The notes under the pieces are model-generated. The model had not been told where the DNA came from and searched no databases. It worked only from the letters and a program-made list of their open reading frames with translations. Source: Triplophysa rosa (lineage: Eukaryota > Chordata > Actinopteri > Cypriniformes > Nemacheilidae). From it: 64,000 bases of DNA. The stretch is taken from assembly GCF_024868665.1 (NCBI RefSeq), contig NC_079906.1, positions 9,177,767-9,241,766 of the forward strand. The letters are read 5' to 3'. Positions 49,801 through 61,420 of this stretch are shown here, piece by piece; the stretch's first letter is position 1; each line of letters starts with the position of its first letter. The translations under genes and the position numbers were made by a program.

Positions 49801-51546
49801 AAATGGGCCTACCTTTAGGTAAGTGCCAACGTTACAAACAAATCAAAATAACTCACTACATTTGTCCTTTTGGAGAAAAAAAAGTAAAAACTAGAGATTT
49901 AGAGTTTTTCCAATGATATGTAGTTTGGCAAGATTTCTTTACGTTTTAAATAGAATATTATTATTATTATTATTATTATGTCTTATTACTATGCAGTAAC
50001 ATGATACCTTTTCCCACCTTTTTGCAGAAATGCCCACCTTAGTAAGATGCGTTAAGGAGCTAATATCCACAATGAACAGAGGGATTGATACAGCGATTAC
50101 AAGCTCGGAGTCCCCCAGCACTGCACAAGAAGTGGTATGTTATGTCTGCTTTGTGCTCTGTGAACTGGTTACCTGTTAGAGTCAACTTATTTAAACCATA
50201 GTTTGTGCTTTTATCCAAACAATTTCCAAATATTAACCAGTGGTGTAAAGCAGATCGAGGTCCCCAACCACCGTGTTGCGACCCAGTACCCAGGGTTTTT
50301 CCTGGCTCAAAATGAGGCGGAGGTGGTGCCCACCTGATCTTGTACACACACACGCACGTGTATGCTTACTGTACACTGTAAACCCAAATGCTCAAAATAA
50401 TAAAACAGATTAAGTAATGTAAACTTAATTTGATAAAAAGTTATACGTACTTCAATATTCAATATAAACGTTCCTGAAACACATTTTTACTTTTGAGTAA
50501 AGTATAATGATTATTTTTGATTAACTTTTGACTAAAACAACAAAAAAAAATGATTTGCTCCTCGTTCAATGTACTTAACTAAAACATGTTAATTCAACAC
50601 AAATGGTCGAGAAGGATTTCCAATTCCCAGAATGTTTTGCATCAGACTACATTAAGAGAGTATATTTTAAAATATGATTATTTTATGTGTTTTTCAGTAA
50701 AGTTAAAGACTTGTTAGTGTTTATGTTCATTTATCTTGGATATTTAGAACAGTTTTTTTTCAGTTATTTTGTTACCATTGTTAAGAAGAGTGGTACATGT
50801 GCTTAGGCTGTGGAAGGCTACATGTAATCTGTAGCATGTGATATGTCACCTAACCTAAGTGAGCAATGACCGTGTTAATGCCAGTTCTATTATCAGTCTC
50901 TTGCTCATTTTGGGTTGCATAAGTCAAGGTGTTTGATTTCTGCATACTAAGACAAAGAAATATGTTAAATAAAAAAATGAAACAATTGAGTTTAGTTAAC
51001 TTAAAATACATCTTTGTGTATTTAAAAAAAGTTCTGTCTAATTAATTTCATGAGAAGGATGAATGAAATTATTACGTCATTTACTAAGATTTATTAAGTT
51101 ACTTTAATTATTATTAAAACCCGGTCATTTTTTATTTACTGGGCAACTTTTTCTTAAATAATATATTGGTGTGGTGTCGATATTAATTCCATTTTGTACC
51201 TACTACAGTCTTCCAACTACAATTTCTTTGTAGTTTAGAATTTGTATATTTATGTAGATTCTTTCTTTCCTGGGCACAGATTTGTCTGGGCAACACTGCT
51301 GTACAAGTCAGCAAAAGCTGCTTTAGACGACTCAATCGTAGCAGGATGTCCCTCTTCAAGCAGGAACTGGCAGTTTTATTGTTTGGGAGGGATGTTCTGG
51401 GATCATCAAGCCTCACCAGGAGTGGGTCGCAGAAACACAAGCTAGACCCAGAGAAGGTCAATGCACTTTTACAGTTTGTATCAAATCTGTATTTTTATTT
51501 TTTGCCATTTTTTTCTAGCTTCATTACCCCAAAACTGTATGTGTAA
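46878..51546 (+). CDS. Candidate BEN-domain gene (possibly transposon-borne, possibly decayed)
   Basis: Exon-like segments on plus: 46878-46925 (ATG; MACSKGAGGCGPRPPS, donor GTAAGT), about 47621-47692 (K-run, then HIESSDDDTDLEMM), about 48452-48609 (Ser/Glu-rich), 48784-48867 (DTSEAPGASGESVEQSF), 50028-50134 (VKELISTMNRGIDTAITSSE) and 51280-51546. The last holds ICLGNTAVQVSKSCFRRLNR, KQELAVLLFGRDVLGSSSLT and KHKLDPEKVNALL, the pattern of a BEN domain (DNA/protein-binding in chromatin factors). The last three join in frame. The 47621 and 48609 junctions do not join in frame as read, because of the A10 run and a weak donor. The 3' end is uncertain. It starts 422 bp from the divergent transposase ATG. 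Confidence 0.5.
47897..48388. repeat. hAT-type MITE (CAGNGTTGGGTAA ends)
   Basis: Left end 'cagggttgggtgtaactagt', right end '…agagtaacttacccaacactg', with the inside rich in 'gtaattagtaactagtaatt'. This is a very common vertebrate non-autonomous hAT pattern. It lies in an intron of the BEN-domain gene. Confidence 0.8.
48990..49155. repeat. Half of a TTAA palindromic MITE
   Basis: Contains 'caaatatctttctctgtgtt' and ends 'ggatgaactatccctttaa'. The left half is missing. Confidence 0.7.
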
Positions 51547-51589
51547 TCACTGTATGTCTCTTGCTTCTACCAAGCATTTGTACAAAATA

Positions 51590-51780
51590 GGGCTGGGCAC
51601 TACAGCTGAAAAATTTATCCTCGAAAAATGTTTCAAATCATTCGATATCGATAATTATTGCTGCATTTAAATTAGGGCGGTGCAAAAATATTGATACATG
51701 TAACTATTGCAATATTCTTTTTTTCGATAGTGATACCTCTACTATCGATAATTTTTTATCTATACGGCCAAAAGTAAGTG
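51590..51780. repeat. Fragments of two hAT-like MITEs
   Basis: Contains 'agggctgggcactac', 'ttcgatatcgataatta', then 'agggcggtgcaaaaatattg' and 'ctactatcgataatttttta'. Typical terminal sequences of fish hAT-derived MITEs, without complete pairs. Confidence 0.45.
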
Positions 51781-52011
51781 GAAGCGAGCATGGCGAAAAA
51801 TATAAGAACGCTTGGAGCTCTCAGAGCTGATGTGTGGGTGTGCTTTGGTTTTCAAAATAAGTAATGGAGTAATGAGTTATATAAAATAATGCTGTTTGTA
51901 AGCTTCGCAAGTCATAACACAAGGCACTTGGCTACTGCAGTGCATTAGACAAAAAGTTTATTAAGAAAAGTAACAATGACATTTATTGTGCTTTCACGGA
52001 TGTGACACCAG

Positions 52012-54066
52012 TATGAAGGTAAATTCGTGCCATAAAGATTTGCATGCGCAGGATAACATTTGTAAAAGCGTACGTGACATTGCAAGCGTAAAATAAATTT
52101 GCATTCGCAAAAAAGTTTTGTAAGGGTGTAAATCAAGCTGCAAGCGAAAGAAAACAAGTTTTGCAGCATTGTATCATTTTTCGTAAGCGTAATTCATGTG
52201 TTGTGAAACGGCAACTTCATATTACGTCAAATAATTATGATCTGTATTCTTCTGACCTCCGTTTTTTCCACGCTTACACTTTTGGCACGTTTTTTGCGCT
52301 GAAATACAGCCAAAAGCATTGCGAGTCTGTAAACAGAGGTGTGCTTGCAAAAACAATGGTGTTATGAACTGCAAAACGGATTCATCGCGCAGAACCTGCC
52401 TTTGTGTGTGTAAAATAAATCACCTACGCAGGCGAAAACTGTTTCTCGCAATAAACCGAAGTGTACGGTTCCGTCTCGTGCTTACACTTTTGGCACGATT
52501 CTCTCACTAAATTGAGTTTACAAGCGTGAAGGGGGAGGCGGGGCTACCTTCTTGTGACCAATCAAATGAGGTTCCTGATGACTCAAAGTTTTCTCTTATC
52601 TGATTGGTTCAATAACGCGCCAGTCAAGCAGACATCAGACACTTTAATGCATGCACCCAGACGATCATAGATATCTAATACTTAATATATACGATTCTTT
52701 AATCATTTAGCTGATTGGCATGTGTTGATACTGAATTCTTAGCTGGTGTCTTGGAAAGAAAATCTTGTTTAAAATGTATTGAATTATCAGTGCTATAAAT
52801 TCTATACATCATGTAAATCTGCTTAAACCATGAACTATAATTATACAATCTACAATTAAAACAGTTAATACCAAGTTTCTAGATCTCGCGTTTATGCAGT
52901 GCTTCTTCCCAACAATACCAGCAGCCATAATTTACTGCAAATGGCTGAGATTTGGGTGACTCAAGTTCTCAACACGTTTTTATATTTTTAAACTATTTAT
53001 GCAGGAAATTTATAAAATGTGCATAGCTAATATGCATAGTATGCTAAATCCTGGGAAAACCTAAACTCCAATAAGTCTTAATCAATTGGTTGTGGACTAA
53101 GCAGGTGGGACAGTCGCAAATGAAGCCTATCCAATACAGCATCCATCATCAAATCCTTAAGAGACAATTAAAATTACAGTGTAAATTCTAATACATTTGG
53201 AATTAACAGTTTTAATTATAGATTGTAGCATCAGTTCAATGGTTTAAGCACATTTTCATGATGTACAGAATTTCTATCCTTATGAAATAAACCATGTTTT
53301 TGTAGTAGCAACCATGGTGTTAGGATTACCATTGGCAAACCCAAAGTTTTACTGTGGTTAAACAATAATTTTTTAATTTTCGTAAGGGTATATAGTAGTA
53401 ATTCAACACATGTCAGTCAGGTTAATGTTTAAAGAATCGTGTACAAATGAGATATCTATGATCATCTGGGTGCATGCATTAAAGTGTCTGATGTCTGCTT
53501 GACTAGCGCGTTATTGAACCAATCAGATAAGAGAAAACGATGAGTCATCAGGAACCTCATTTGATTGGTCACAAGAAGGTAGCCCCGCCTCCCCCTTCAC
53601 GCTTGCAAACTCAATTTAGTGAGAGAATCGTGCCAAAAGCGTAAGCACGAGATGGAACCGTACACATCGGTTTATTGCAAGAAACAGTTTTCGCCTGCAT
53701 AGGCAAGACGTTTGCAACAGATTTATTTTACACACACAAAGGCAGGTTCTGCGCGATGAATCCGTTTTGCAGTTCATAACACCATTGTTTTTGCACGCAC
53801 AACTCTGTTTAAAGACTCGCAATGCTTTTGGCCATATTTCAGCGCAAAAAACGTGCCAAAAGTGTAAGCGTGGAAAATGCTGCAATTATTTATACAATTA
53901 TTAATACAATGCTGCAAAACTTGTTTTCTTTCGCTTGCAGCTTGATTTACACCCTTACAAAACTTTTTTGAGAATGCAAATTTATTTTACGCTTGCAATG
54001 TCACGTACGCTTTTACAAATGTTATCCTGCGCATGCAAATCTTTATGGCACAATTTTACCTTCATA
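52012..54066. repeat. Giant palindromic element (about 2.05 kb)
   Basis: The left arm (about 52012-52880) and right arm (about 53205-54066) are inverted copies with moderate divergence. Outer ends are 'tatgaaggtaaa' and 'tttaccttcata'. Shared internal stretches include 'tgcatgcgcaggataaca', 'gcaagcgtaaaataaatt', 'aggttcctgatgactca' and 'cagacatcagacactttaat'. The centre is roughly 52880-53205. Non-coding; the frames inside are mirrored artefacts. Confidence 0.85.
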
Positions 54067-54219
54067 CACCAGCGCATTTACAGCAAGGATGAAGCAGAGG
54101 TTTTATACTGCCCATGTTCAGTGTTTTAACTGTAATGCACCACAACAGCCAAGTGACTTGCGTGAGCCACCTTATTCCCCTGTGCTACCCACTTGAGGGG
54201 CGCAATCCACAGTTTGAAA

Positions 54220-54900
54220 AATGTATTTAGTTACAACTTGAAGTACACTTAAAATTAATCATAAGTATATTTACAAATGTTTGAAGTGTACTTCAAGTTG
54301 AAACTATAAACATTTTTTAAATGCAGAGATAGTATGTTAAAAGTACATTTTAGCTCAACTTCATGGTGTCTCAAAATAGCACAGTTGAGTACACTTAGAT
54401 GATCTTAAGTTTATCTTAACAACTACTAAATACTGCTTTTTAGTATATTAAGGACAAATTAGTGTGCGAAAATAGAGCACTTTTAGTACATTATACGTAA
54501 ATGTACTAAAATAAAGTGTATTTTAGTGCATTTTTTTCACCTGGGTTAATACATTTTGTATATTATTTTAATATATTACTATCATACTTCAAACATTTGT
54601 AAATATACTTATGATTAATTTTAAGTGTACTTCAAGTTGTAACTAAATACATTTTTTAAATGCAGAGATAGTATGTTAAAAGTACATTTTAGTTCAACTT
54701 CATGGTGTCTCAAAATAGCACAGTTGAGTACACTTAGATGATCTTAAGTTTATCTTAACAACTACTAAATTCTGCTTTTTAGTATATTAAGGACAAAATT
54801 AGTGTGCGAAAATAGAACACTTTTAGTACATTATATGGAAGTGTACTAAGTCTACTTAAATATAGTGTATTTTAGTGAACTTATTTTTCACCTGGGTAGA
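54220..54900. repeat. Tandem and inverted duplicated repeat
   Basis: Two direct copies about 329 bp apart (54294-54545 and 54623-54897) sharing 'cattttttaaatgcagagat' and 'tagcacagttgagtacactt', each ending 'cacctgggt'. The segment 54232-54292 is an inverted copy of 54586-54645. Confidence 0.85.
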
Positions 54901-55493
54901 CGAGAATGATGTAACTGGTCGCTTTTGATCATAGTAACTTCGGCCTACTTATGTGATTATTTTATGTGTCTGTGACATGAATAAACAAATGATGTGTTGT
55001 GTGTGTGTGTGCGCGAGTGAAACCCGCCACAGCTCAAGTACAAAAGCTTGTGTGAAGAAACTATAGAAATTTGATCAGATATCCAGATGTGGAAGCCACT
55101 TGACAAGTGTAAACGAGCTGTGTCCTGATTGTCTGAAAATCTGATCTGCTTGTTCGGATCACCGAGATCGCACGTTAATGCCAAATATAAACGCACCCAT
55201 TGACTCTACGTTGTCTAAGTTTGTGACTGTTTCGGATGTGCCTGGTACAGTATTAATACATTATCATACTTGCAGTCCACACCAAGCGTTCGAATGTGTG
55301 GTTCTAATTCTGTAATCATAAGGCAGTTGTCTTCTCAGGCATTATTAAATGCGAGTTAGTAAAACACCAACTATTACTTCTAAAAATGTTTAGACCAAAA
55401 AAAACATACCTTCAAAGAGGAAAAGCTTAAAAGCGGAAGGGGGTGGTTCTTACCTGAACTTAGCAGAACTCTCAATAAAGCTACACCTGACCT
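54901..55493. other. Gap before the kinase gene, nothing assigned
   Basis: A short (GT)n run lies at about 54998-55011. The rest shows no exon. The 3' UTR of the minus-strand kinase gene should lie in the right part, but I found no convincing AATAAA on the minus strand. Confidence 0.45.
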
Positions 55494-58400
55494 TCATCCC
55501 TGCTTGAACCACTTGTGATCTAAGAACTCATCTAATGTGAGCCTGTCTGCCAGGTTGATGCAGGTGCTCTGTTCTATCAAGTCTGTCAATTCTGTATGGG
55601 CAAGAGTACTACAGTAGATGCATGTTCTTTATAACACATTGTCATTGTAGCTACTGAAATATGAAGTACTTTATGTTTTATAGCTTGGTTTACGTTTAAC
55701 AATCATATTTTGTTATTGCTGTTCTCTTACCTTCAGATAATGGGTCGTATTGTCTTTGAAAAACCACATTATAAAAAGAATTGCACGCATTGATTTCCTT
55801 CAGCAATTGTCCCAAACCATTGACAGTATCTGCAACCGCATAAGCTGGGTCTGTAACGTAAGCAAGAAGTGAGCAAAACATTTCATTACCAAAAATCATT
55901 CAAATCACAGAATAATGGCATCAATCATCCCGGCAGCACTTTATTTTACAGTCCTGTTTCCATGTACATGTAAATATAATAACTGGGTAATAACTAGGTA
56001 CTAACCCTGAACCTACCCCTAAACTTATACCATGTAGTTACCTTATACTACCCAGAACTTTCTTAGGTAAGTACACTATAGGTACACGTACTGTAAAATA
56101 ATGTGCAACCATCATTCCTGTAAATTTTGGTAGTGTGCAATTGAAGGAACACAAAGCTTGGCTACATTTTTTGTAAATGGGTCATCACATCTGGGCTTAA
56201 TGCTATGGCAACACAGAAACTCACCACAGTATCCTTCGTCTAGGTTGTTGGTAGTTGATATAAGCTTGCCGCATCCAAAGTCTATAATTTTCACCTCCAT
56301 CGTCTCCGTATTGATCAGGACGTTGTTCAATGACAGGTCACCATGGTTGACACCGTGGTCAAGCCAGTGTTGAGCTGCGATCACTGCTTGCCTCATGAAA
56401 TGACGAGCCAGTGTTTCACTCGCGTAATTACACTCCAAAAAGTCAAACAAGTTCAAGCAGGGATGTGGGAATTCCATAACCATGGTGTGCAAGGATTCTT
56501 TTTCAAACCAGTCTAACATCTGCACGATGTAGGGGCATTTCTCAGGTTTGTGTAGCTGTAGATTTAGAGCCACTTCCGTGAACACAGGCTTGGAATACCC
56601 AGGCTGGTAAAAAAGGGGTCAAAAAGGTTAGCTGACCATAGGAAATATTCAATTTCAATGAATCATTTGTGTTGAGATACAGTGGGGTCTAAAACTCTGA
56701 GACCAATATGAGAAATGCATTTTTTTATTCTAACTGATATTCTTAGCATAACAACTGAAAGACAATAATTTATATACATCTTATTTGTTATGTCCTCCTT
56801 TCAATATAAGCATGCACTCGAGCTGATGTTTCATCACAGTATGCTTTTGAAATGCTTCAAACCGCTTCAACACACAAGAATAGTTTTTGTTAAAAAAATG
56901 TCACAAAATTGTTCAGTTACATGTCAATGTCTCAAATTTGCTGGTTTGATTAGTAACCTAGAAATTGCACATAATATTTGATATTTCCTCTTAATTTGAC
57001 ATCGTCCCAGATATTTGGACCCCACTGTGACATTTTAGATCAGTTGACTCACGATATTATAGCGAAAATAGAAGATCCCGGGCACAAATTTGATGGCAAC
57101 CTGCAAAAGGCAAAAAATTACAATAATCACTGTACAGCAGTACATCACACTATACGGTCTGTAAATTCATTTAAACATGCATCTCTAGGTTAGGACACAA
57201 AGTGGGACATGTTTGATAGCAAAGGTGTTTCTACCTTCTGGCCATCGGATTTGCGAATCCCCTCACGCACAAGGCCAAAGTAGCCTTTTCCTATTACTTG
57301 GCCCAATTCATAAAGTGATGAAACTGATCCTGAAAAATACAAAAGCAGCATAAGATAAGATACTTGTTGTCTCCAATAGCAGTGCTGCTTGTGACTTTCA
57401 GAAAAAATAGTCCTTTAAAGGGATAGTTAATTAAATAGTAAATAGTACAATTAATTTACTCATCCTCAGATTGTTCCAAACCTGTATGAATTTCTTTGTT
57501 CTGATAAACACAAAGGAAGATATTTGGAAGAATATCAGTAACCAAAAAGATCTCATCCCCCATTGACTCCCATAGTATTTATTTTCCCTACTATGGTAAT
57601 AAATGGGGGATGAGATCTGTTTGGTTATCATCATTCGGGATCATTCAGTGAGTAAATGATGACAACATTTTCATTTTTGGATGAACTATCACTTTAAATA
57701 ATGTTCATATAATAGAGAGGGGTTCAAGTATGAGTGAAACAGCAGGAAAATCATAAAAAATATTATTTCATCAGAATAACACTTAACATATTAAAGGCAT
57801 CATGATTGTCTGATGTATAAATACACACATTAGGGTAACCAGCAAACCAGCCAACAATAAAGAGCAGAACAGAAAGAAAGTGAAACTGTTCAGTATACTC
57901 ACGTGCTGGTTGAGAATCAGCTGGTTCTTCTAGAGCTGTTGGCTCGAGTACAGATGGATCTGCCTGAAGATCAGATGGATCCGCCTGGAGATCAGATGGA
58001 TCCGGGTCAGACGGTGAAGGAAAAGGTGCCACTTTGTTCTTTCGGGAGCGAGAGAAAGTGCCCTTTACACCCCGCCACGCTCTCTTAAAGCAGGAAAAGT
58101 GTTTCTTCTTCTTTTTGTTTTCTTTTGATTGTTCTTCTAAAAGATAAAAACAAAGAAACAGAAAGACATATATTTCTAGTATCTGTTGGTAACATCTTTT
58201 ATATCACTCAACTGTCAAATAAATTAATGTAATGACCAGGGCCACTGAAGGCTAATTTAATATTCATCTCTCATTTTGTGCTTTTACATGATATAATATG
58301 ATTTATATGATACGGCTCCCAGATAAAACATGCAGCACATTTGAAGCCTTGTTAGTTGCGCTTTGCATTCGTTTAAAAAGAAAAACTAAATTTGTCAAAT

Positions 58401-60173
58401 ATCAATTTGTTGAATGTAAAATCTCTCAAACAGCCGTTGTTAACACCACAGTATAAACTGCTTATCAAACTACACCTCACTATTATCTAACATATTTTTA
58501 CTGTATAGTAACAGTGACAGTGGCACTCTGGCAGACATGTTGTACAATAATATTATACAATCTCTTAATGAAATACACTTTTCACTTTTAGGTTTTTGTT
58601 ACCATTATGATTTCTAAATGTGCTTAAGCTAATTCATCTTATGTAAATAAGGTATTAATTTAGACAATCACTATAAACAATCCCAAATTCTATCTGAAGC
58701 TATTTGCTCCATGTCAGACAGACCTGGTTGGTGGTCAGCAGGTTCTTCAGGGGCTGCTGACTGAGGTCCAGATGGACCAGGCTGAGGATCATCTGGATCT
58801 TCAAGAGGTGTTTGCTCCCGATTACAGGAAACAGTGAAGAAATCACCAACAGGTATTTCCTGTGCGACCACTGGCTCCAAAACACTTAAATGTGTCTGGA
58901 CAGATGGATCCGGGTCAGACGGTAAAGGAAAAGGAGCCACTTTGTTCTTTCGGAAGCGAGAGAAGGTGCTCTTTACACTCCGCCACGCTCTCTTGAAGCA
59001 GGCACGGCTACCCTTCTTCTTTTTGTTTTCTTTTGTTTGTTGTTCTAAAAAATAAAATCAAAGAAAGAGAAAGTAAATATAATAGATCTTATCTGCAGAT
59101 ACCAGAAATATATCACTAAACAGTCAAATGAAAGTAACTACCAGGGCCACCAAAGGTGAATTTACTTAATATTCATTTCTCATTTTGTGCTTTCATATGA
59201 CTATAAATAAGGTGGTAACAATCCCAAATTCTATCTGAAGCTATTTGCTCCATGTCAGATAGACCTGGTTGGTGGTCAGCAGGTTCTTCAGGGGCTGCTG
59301 ACTGAAGTCCAGATGGACCAGGCTGAGGATCATCAAGAGGTGTTTGCTCCCGATTACAGGAACCAGTGAAGAAATCACCTACAGGTATGTCCTGTGCGAC
59401 CACTGGCTCCAAAACACTTAAATGTGTCTGGACAGTTGGATCTGGCTGTAGATCAGATGGATCCGGGTCAAAAGGCACCACTTTGGTCTTTCTGTGGCCC
59501 TTTATAGCCCGCCATGCTCTCTTAAAACAGGAACCCTTCATTTTGTTTCCTTTTGTTTGTTGCTCTACAAAATAAAATCAGAGAAAGCGAAATTACAAAT
59601 AATAGAAATGACCACTAGAGGCCAGAAATATATGACTTTAACAGTCAAGCAGCTAATTTTGTCAAATATCTCAAACACTTGGACATCTCTGCCATTGTAA
59701 ACAAAATATGCTTGTCAAACTACACCCTCACTCTTATCTAACACATTTGACCATGAAGTAACCGCTTCGGTTCGGAGACACTTTGACAAACATGTTTTAC
59801 AATATTATACAATTGTATCTAGAAATTTAATCTATTAGTGTAATAAACGTTCTACTTTTAGGTTTTACGTCAGCTGATATAAATAATGTGGTAAATTAGA
59901 CCTCCACAACCACAATAAAGAATAAAAGTACTCTCTGAAACGACTTATAATGCTTATAATCAGTCAATCTATGTAAACATATGAACTTGCTTCATTAAAC
60001 ATGTCACTAACGTTACAACCCACGGTGTATTCACTTAAACTACACATAACTTACTCATTAATACTCACAGTCATCAAATGAAATAAAACGAAACACAATC
60101 GTATGGTTTAAACCTAAAGATATTTCTAAAACACGGACATTATCTCATTGTAATGGTGTGACTAACCTTCCAT
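55494..60173 (-). CDS. Divergent Pim-like serine/threonine kinase
   Basis: Exons in order: 60173-60167 (MEG start, the only ATG of the frame), 59564-59265, 59044-58724, 58136-57903 (three duplicated Pro/Ser-rich exons), 57329-57235, 57100-57053, 56603-56225, 55850-55731 and 55591-55494 (TGA). All phases join, giving about 533 aa. Kinase landmarks: Gly loop ELGQVIGKGYFGLVREG, VAIKFVPG lysine, helix-C Glu (FTEVALNLQL), NHGDLSLNNVLIN in place of HRD-K-N, DFGCGKL, an αF-like VADTVNGLGQLL and a terminal LADRLTLDEFLDHKWFKQG. The activation segment is short (DEGYCGDPAYAVAD) with no APE/PPE. The overall pattern is that of the Pim-like family expanded in cyprinids. Activity is doubtful given the missing APE and catalytic-loop Lys; it may be a pseudokinase. 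Confidence 0.82.
57415..57697. repeat. TTAA-flanked palindromic MITE
   Basis: Ends 'ttaaagggatagttaatta' and 'ggatgaactatcactttaa'. It lies in the intron before the Gly-loop exon of the kinase. Confidence 0.82.
57903..59564 (-). repeat. Threefold duplicated N-terminal exon of the kinase gene
   Basis: Three homologous exons (59265-59564, 58724-59044, 57903-58136; 300, 321 and 234 nt), each beginning after TAG with E-Q-(Q/S)-x-K and containing F-K-R-A-W-R and DPDPS. The first two also share LSVLEPVVAQ and PADHQPG. All are phase 1-1, so any number can be joined without a frameshift. Intronic flanks are duplicated too ('ctatctgaagctatttgctc' beside the first two). Confidence 0.9.
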
Positions 60174-61420
60174 ATCGTGTAACGTTAAAGTTACTGGCGA
60201 AACTGCTTCTTGTACAGCGATTGCTTGTTCACCAGTAGCGCCTGTAGAGCTTCTCAATAAACAGAGTATTCGGAGTATTTCGTTAACGTACAATCTTGTA
60301 TCGACATCGTCGTTATAGTAAATGCTCGTGCGACCTGCCCTCACTTTCACTCGTGTCAACAAACTTAAGAGCTGATCTGCATCAACGCTGTGTGTGACGT
60401 CACTACGATTTGACGCAGGACATTTCGCTTTCAAACCAATACAATTGCAAGGTTTGAAAGCAAACTGTTTGGTGTTTGATGGTTTTTAATGGAGCGAGTT
60501 TGATTCTTCACACATAAAACACGATGTACGCTTGCGTAGCCACTTTCACATGCATAAAACCTAATTCACGTGCACAAATTATACATATACATTCACAAAA
60601 AAACAATTCACGTGCGTAAAATAAAATGATATTCTCATAAAATACGTTTCACAAACGCTTAATACAATTCACAAATGTACAACTGTGCACAAATATTTCG
60701 AAAGATTAAAATGTACAAGTTTATCATGGAATGTGCAAATCGTCACTCACCTGTGAAGCGCTTTGGATTTGTGTGTGTGTATTTTGAGACTCTCTTGGCA
60801 GCGTTGTCCCTCCCACTTGAGTTATCATCCTGTTTAGCCAATCAGATTCAACCTTGCCATTCAACCAAGAGGAGAGATGCGTTTTGTACAATATTGTGAA
60901 CGTTATCCCAACTACACAGTTATTTCACGTTTTAAAACCACGAAAAAATAACGACCTCAGGAATCTCATTGGTGGATACAACCATGGTTCCTGCATGATT
61001 TGCTTACAGTTGCAATTTGAAGAGTAAGTAATACGTGTTATTTTGTGCACGTGTAAGTAAAGTAAAAGACTTGCTAGACTTGTTAGTGTTTAATGTTTAT
61101 TTGTGTTGGAGATTTAGGAAAATGTGTCTTTGTTTTAATTTTTGGAAAAAAAATATAGCTTCGGTCTTAGTGCATTGCTCGGTATCTGCTACTGTCAGTG
61201 TCGAGGTCCGTTGGGATCATTTATTCATTTCATATCTAACGTTATTATTCGACTCACAATTCATGTCTTGTCTCAGTCAAGCATGACAATATATTTTTAC
61301 TAATGCTAACTATAGTGCAGTATTTGTAATGTCAAGTTAATTAATTAATATATTGTATTTGATTGTTTTAAGGGAAGAAACCATCGCTTTACACAAATCG
61401 GTTTTACTCCAGTAAATGAC
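60174..61420. promoter_or_regulatory. Shared head-to-head promoter region of the kinase pair
   Basis: About 1.25 kb between two divergent start codons. It contains a repeat-like stretch (60520-60690) of short units 'aattcacgtgcgtaaaata' and 'cacaaacgcttaatac', similar in style to the palindrome at 52-54 kb. Promoter function is inferred from gene orientation only. Confidence 0.35.

Noticed and set aside
52161..53885. Several 60-90 codon frames on both strands
   Set aside because: They occur as mirrored pairs in the two arms of the palindrome and have no coding signature.
60174..60434. N-terminal extension of the minus-strand kinase by 87 codons
   Set aside because: The frame is open but its apparent start is TTG; the first ATG is at 60173, matching the partner gene's start at 61421.
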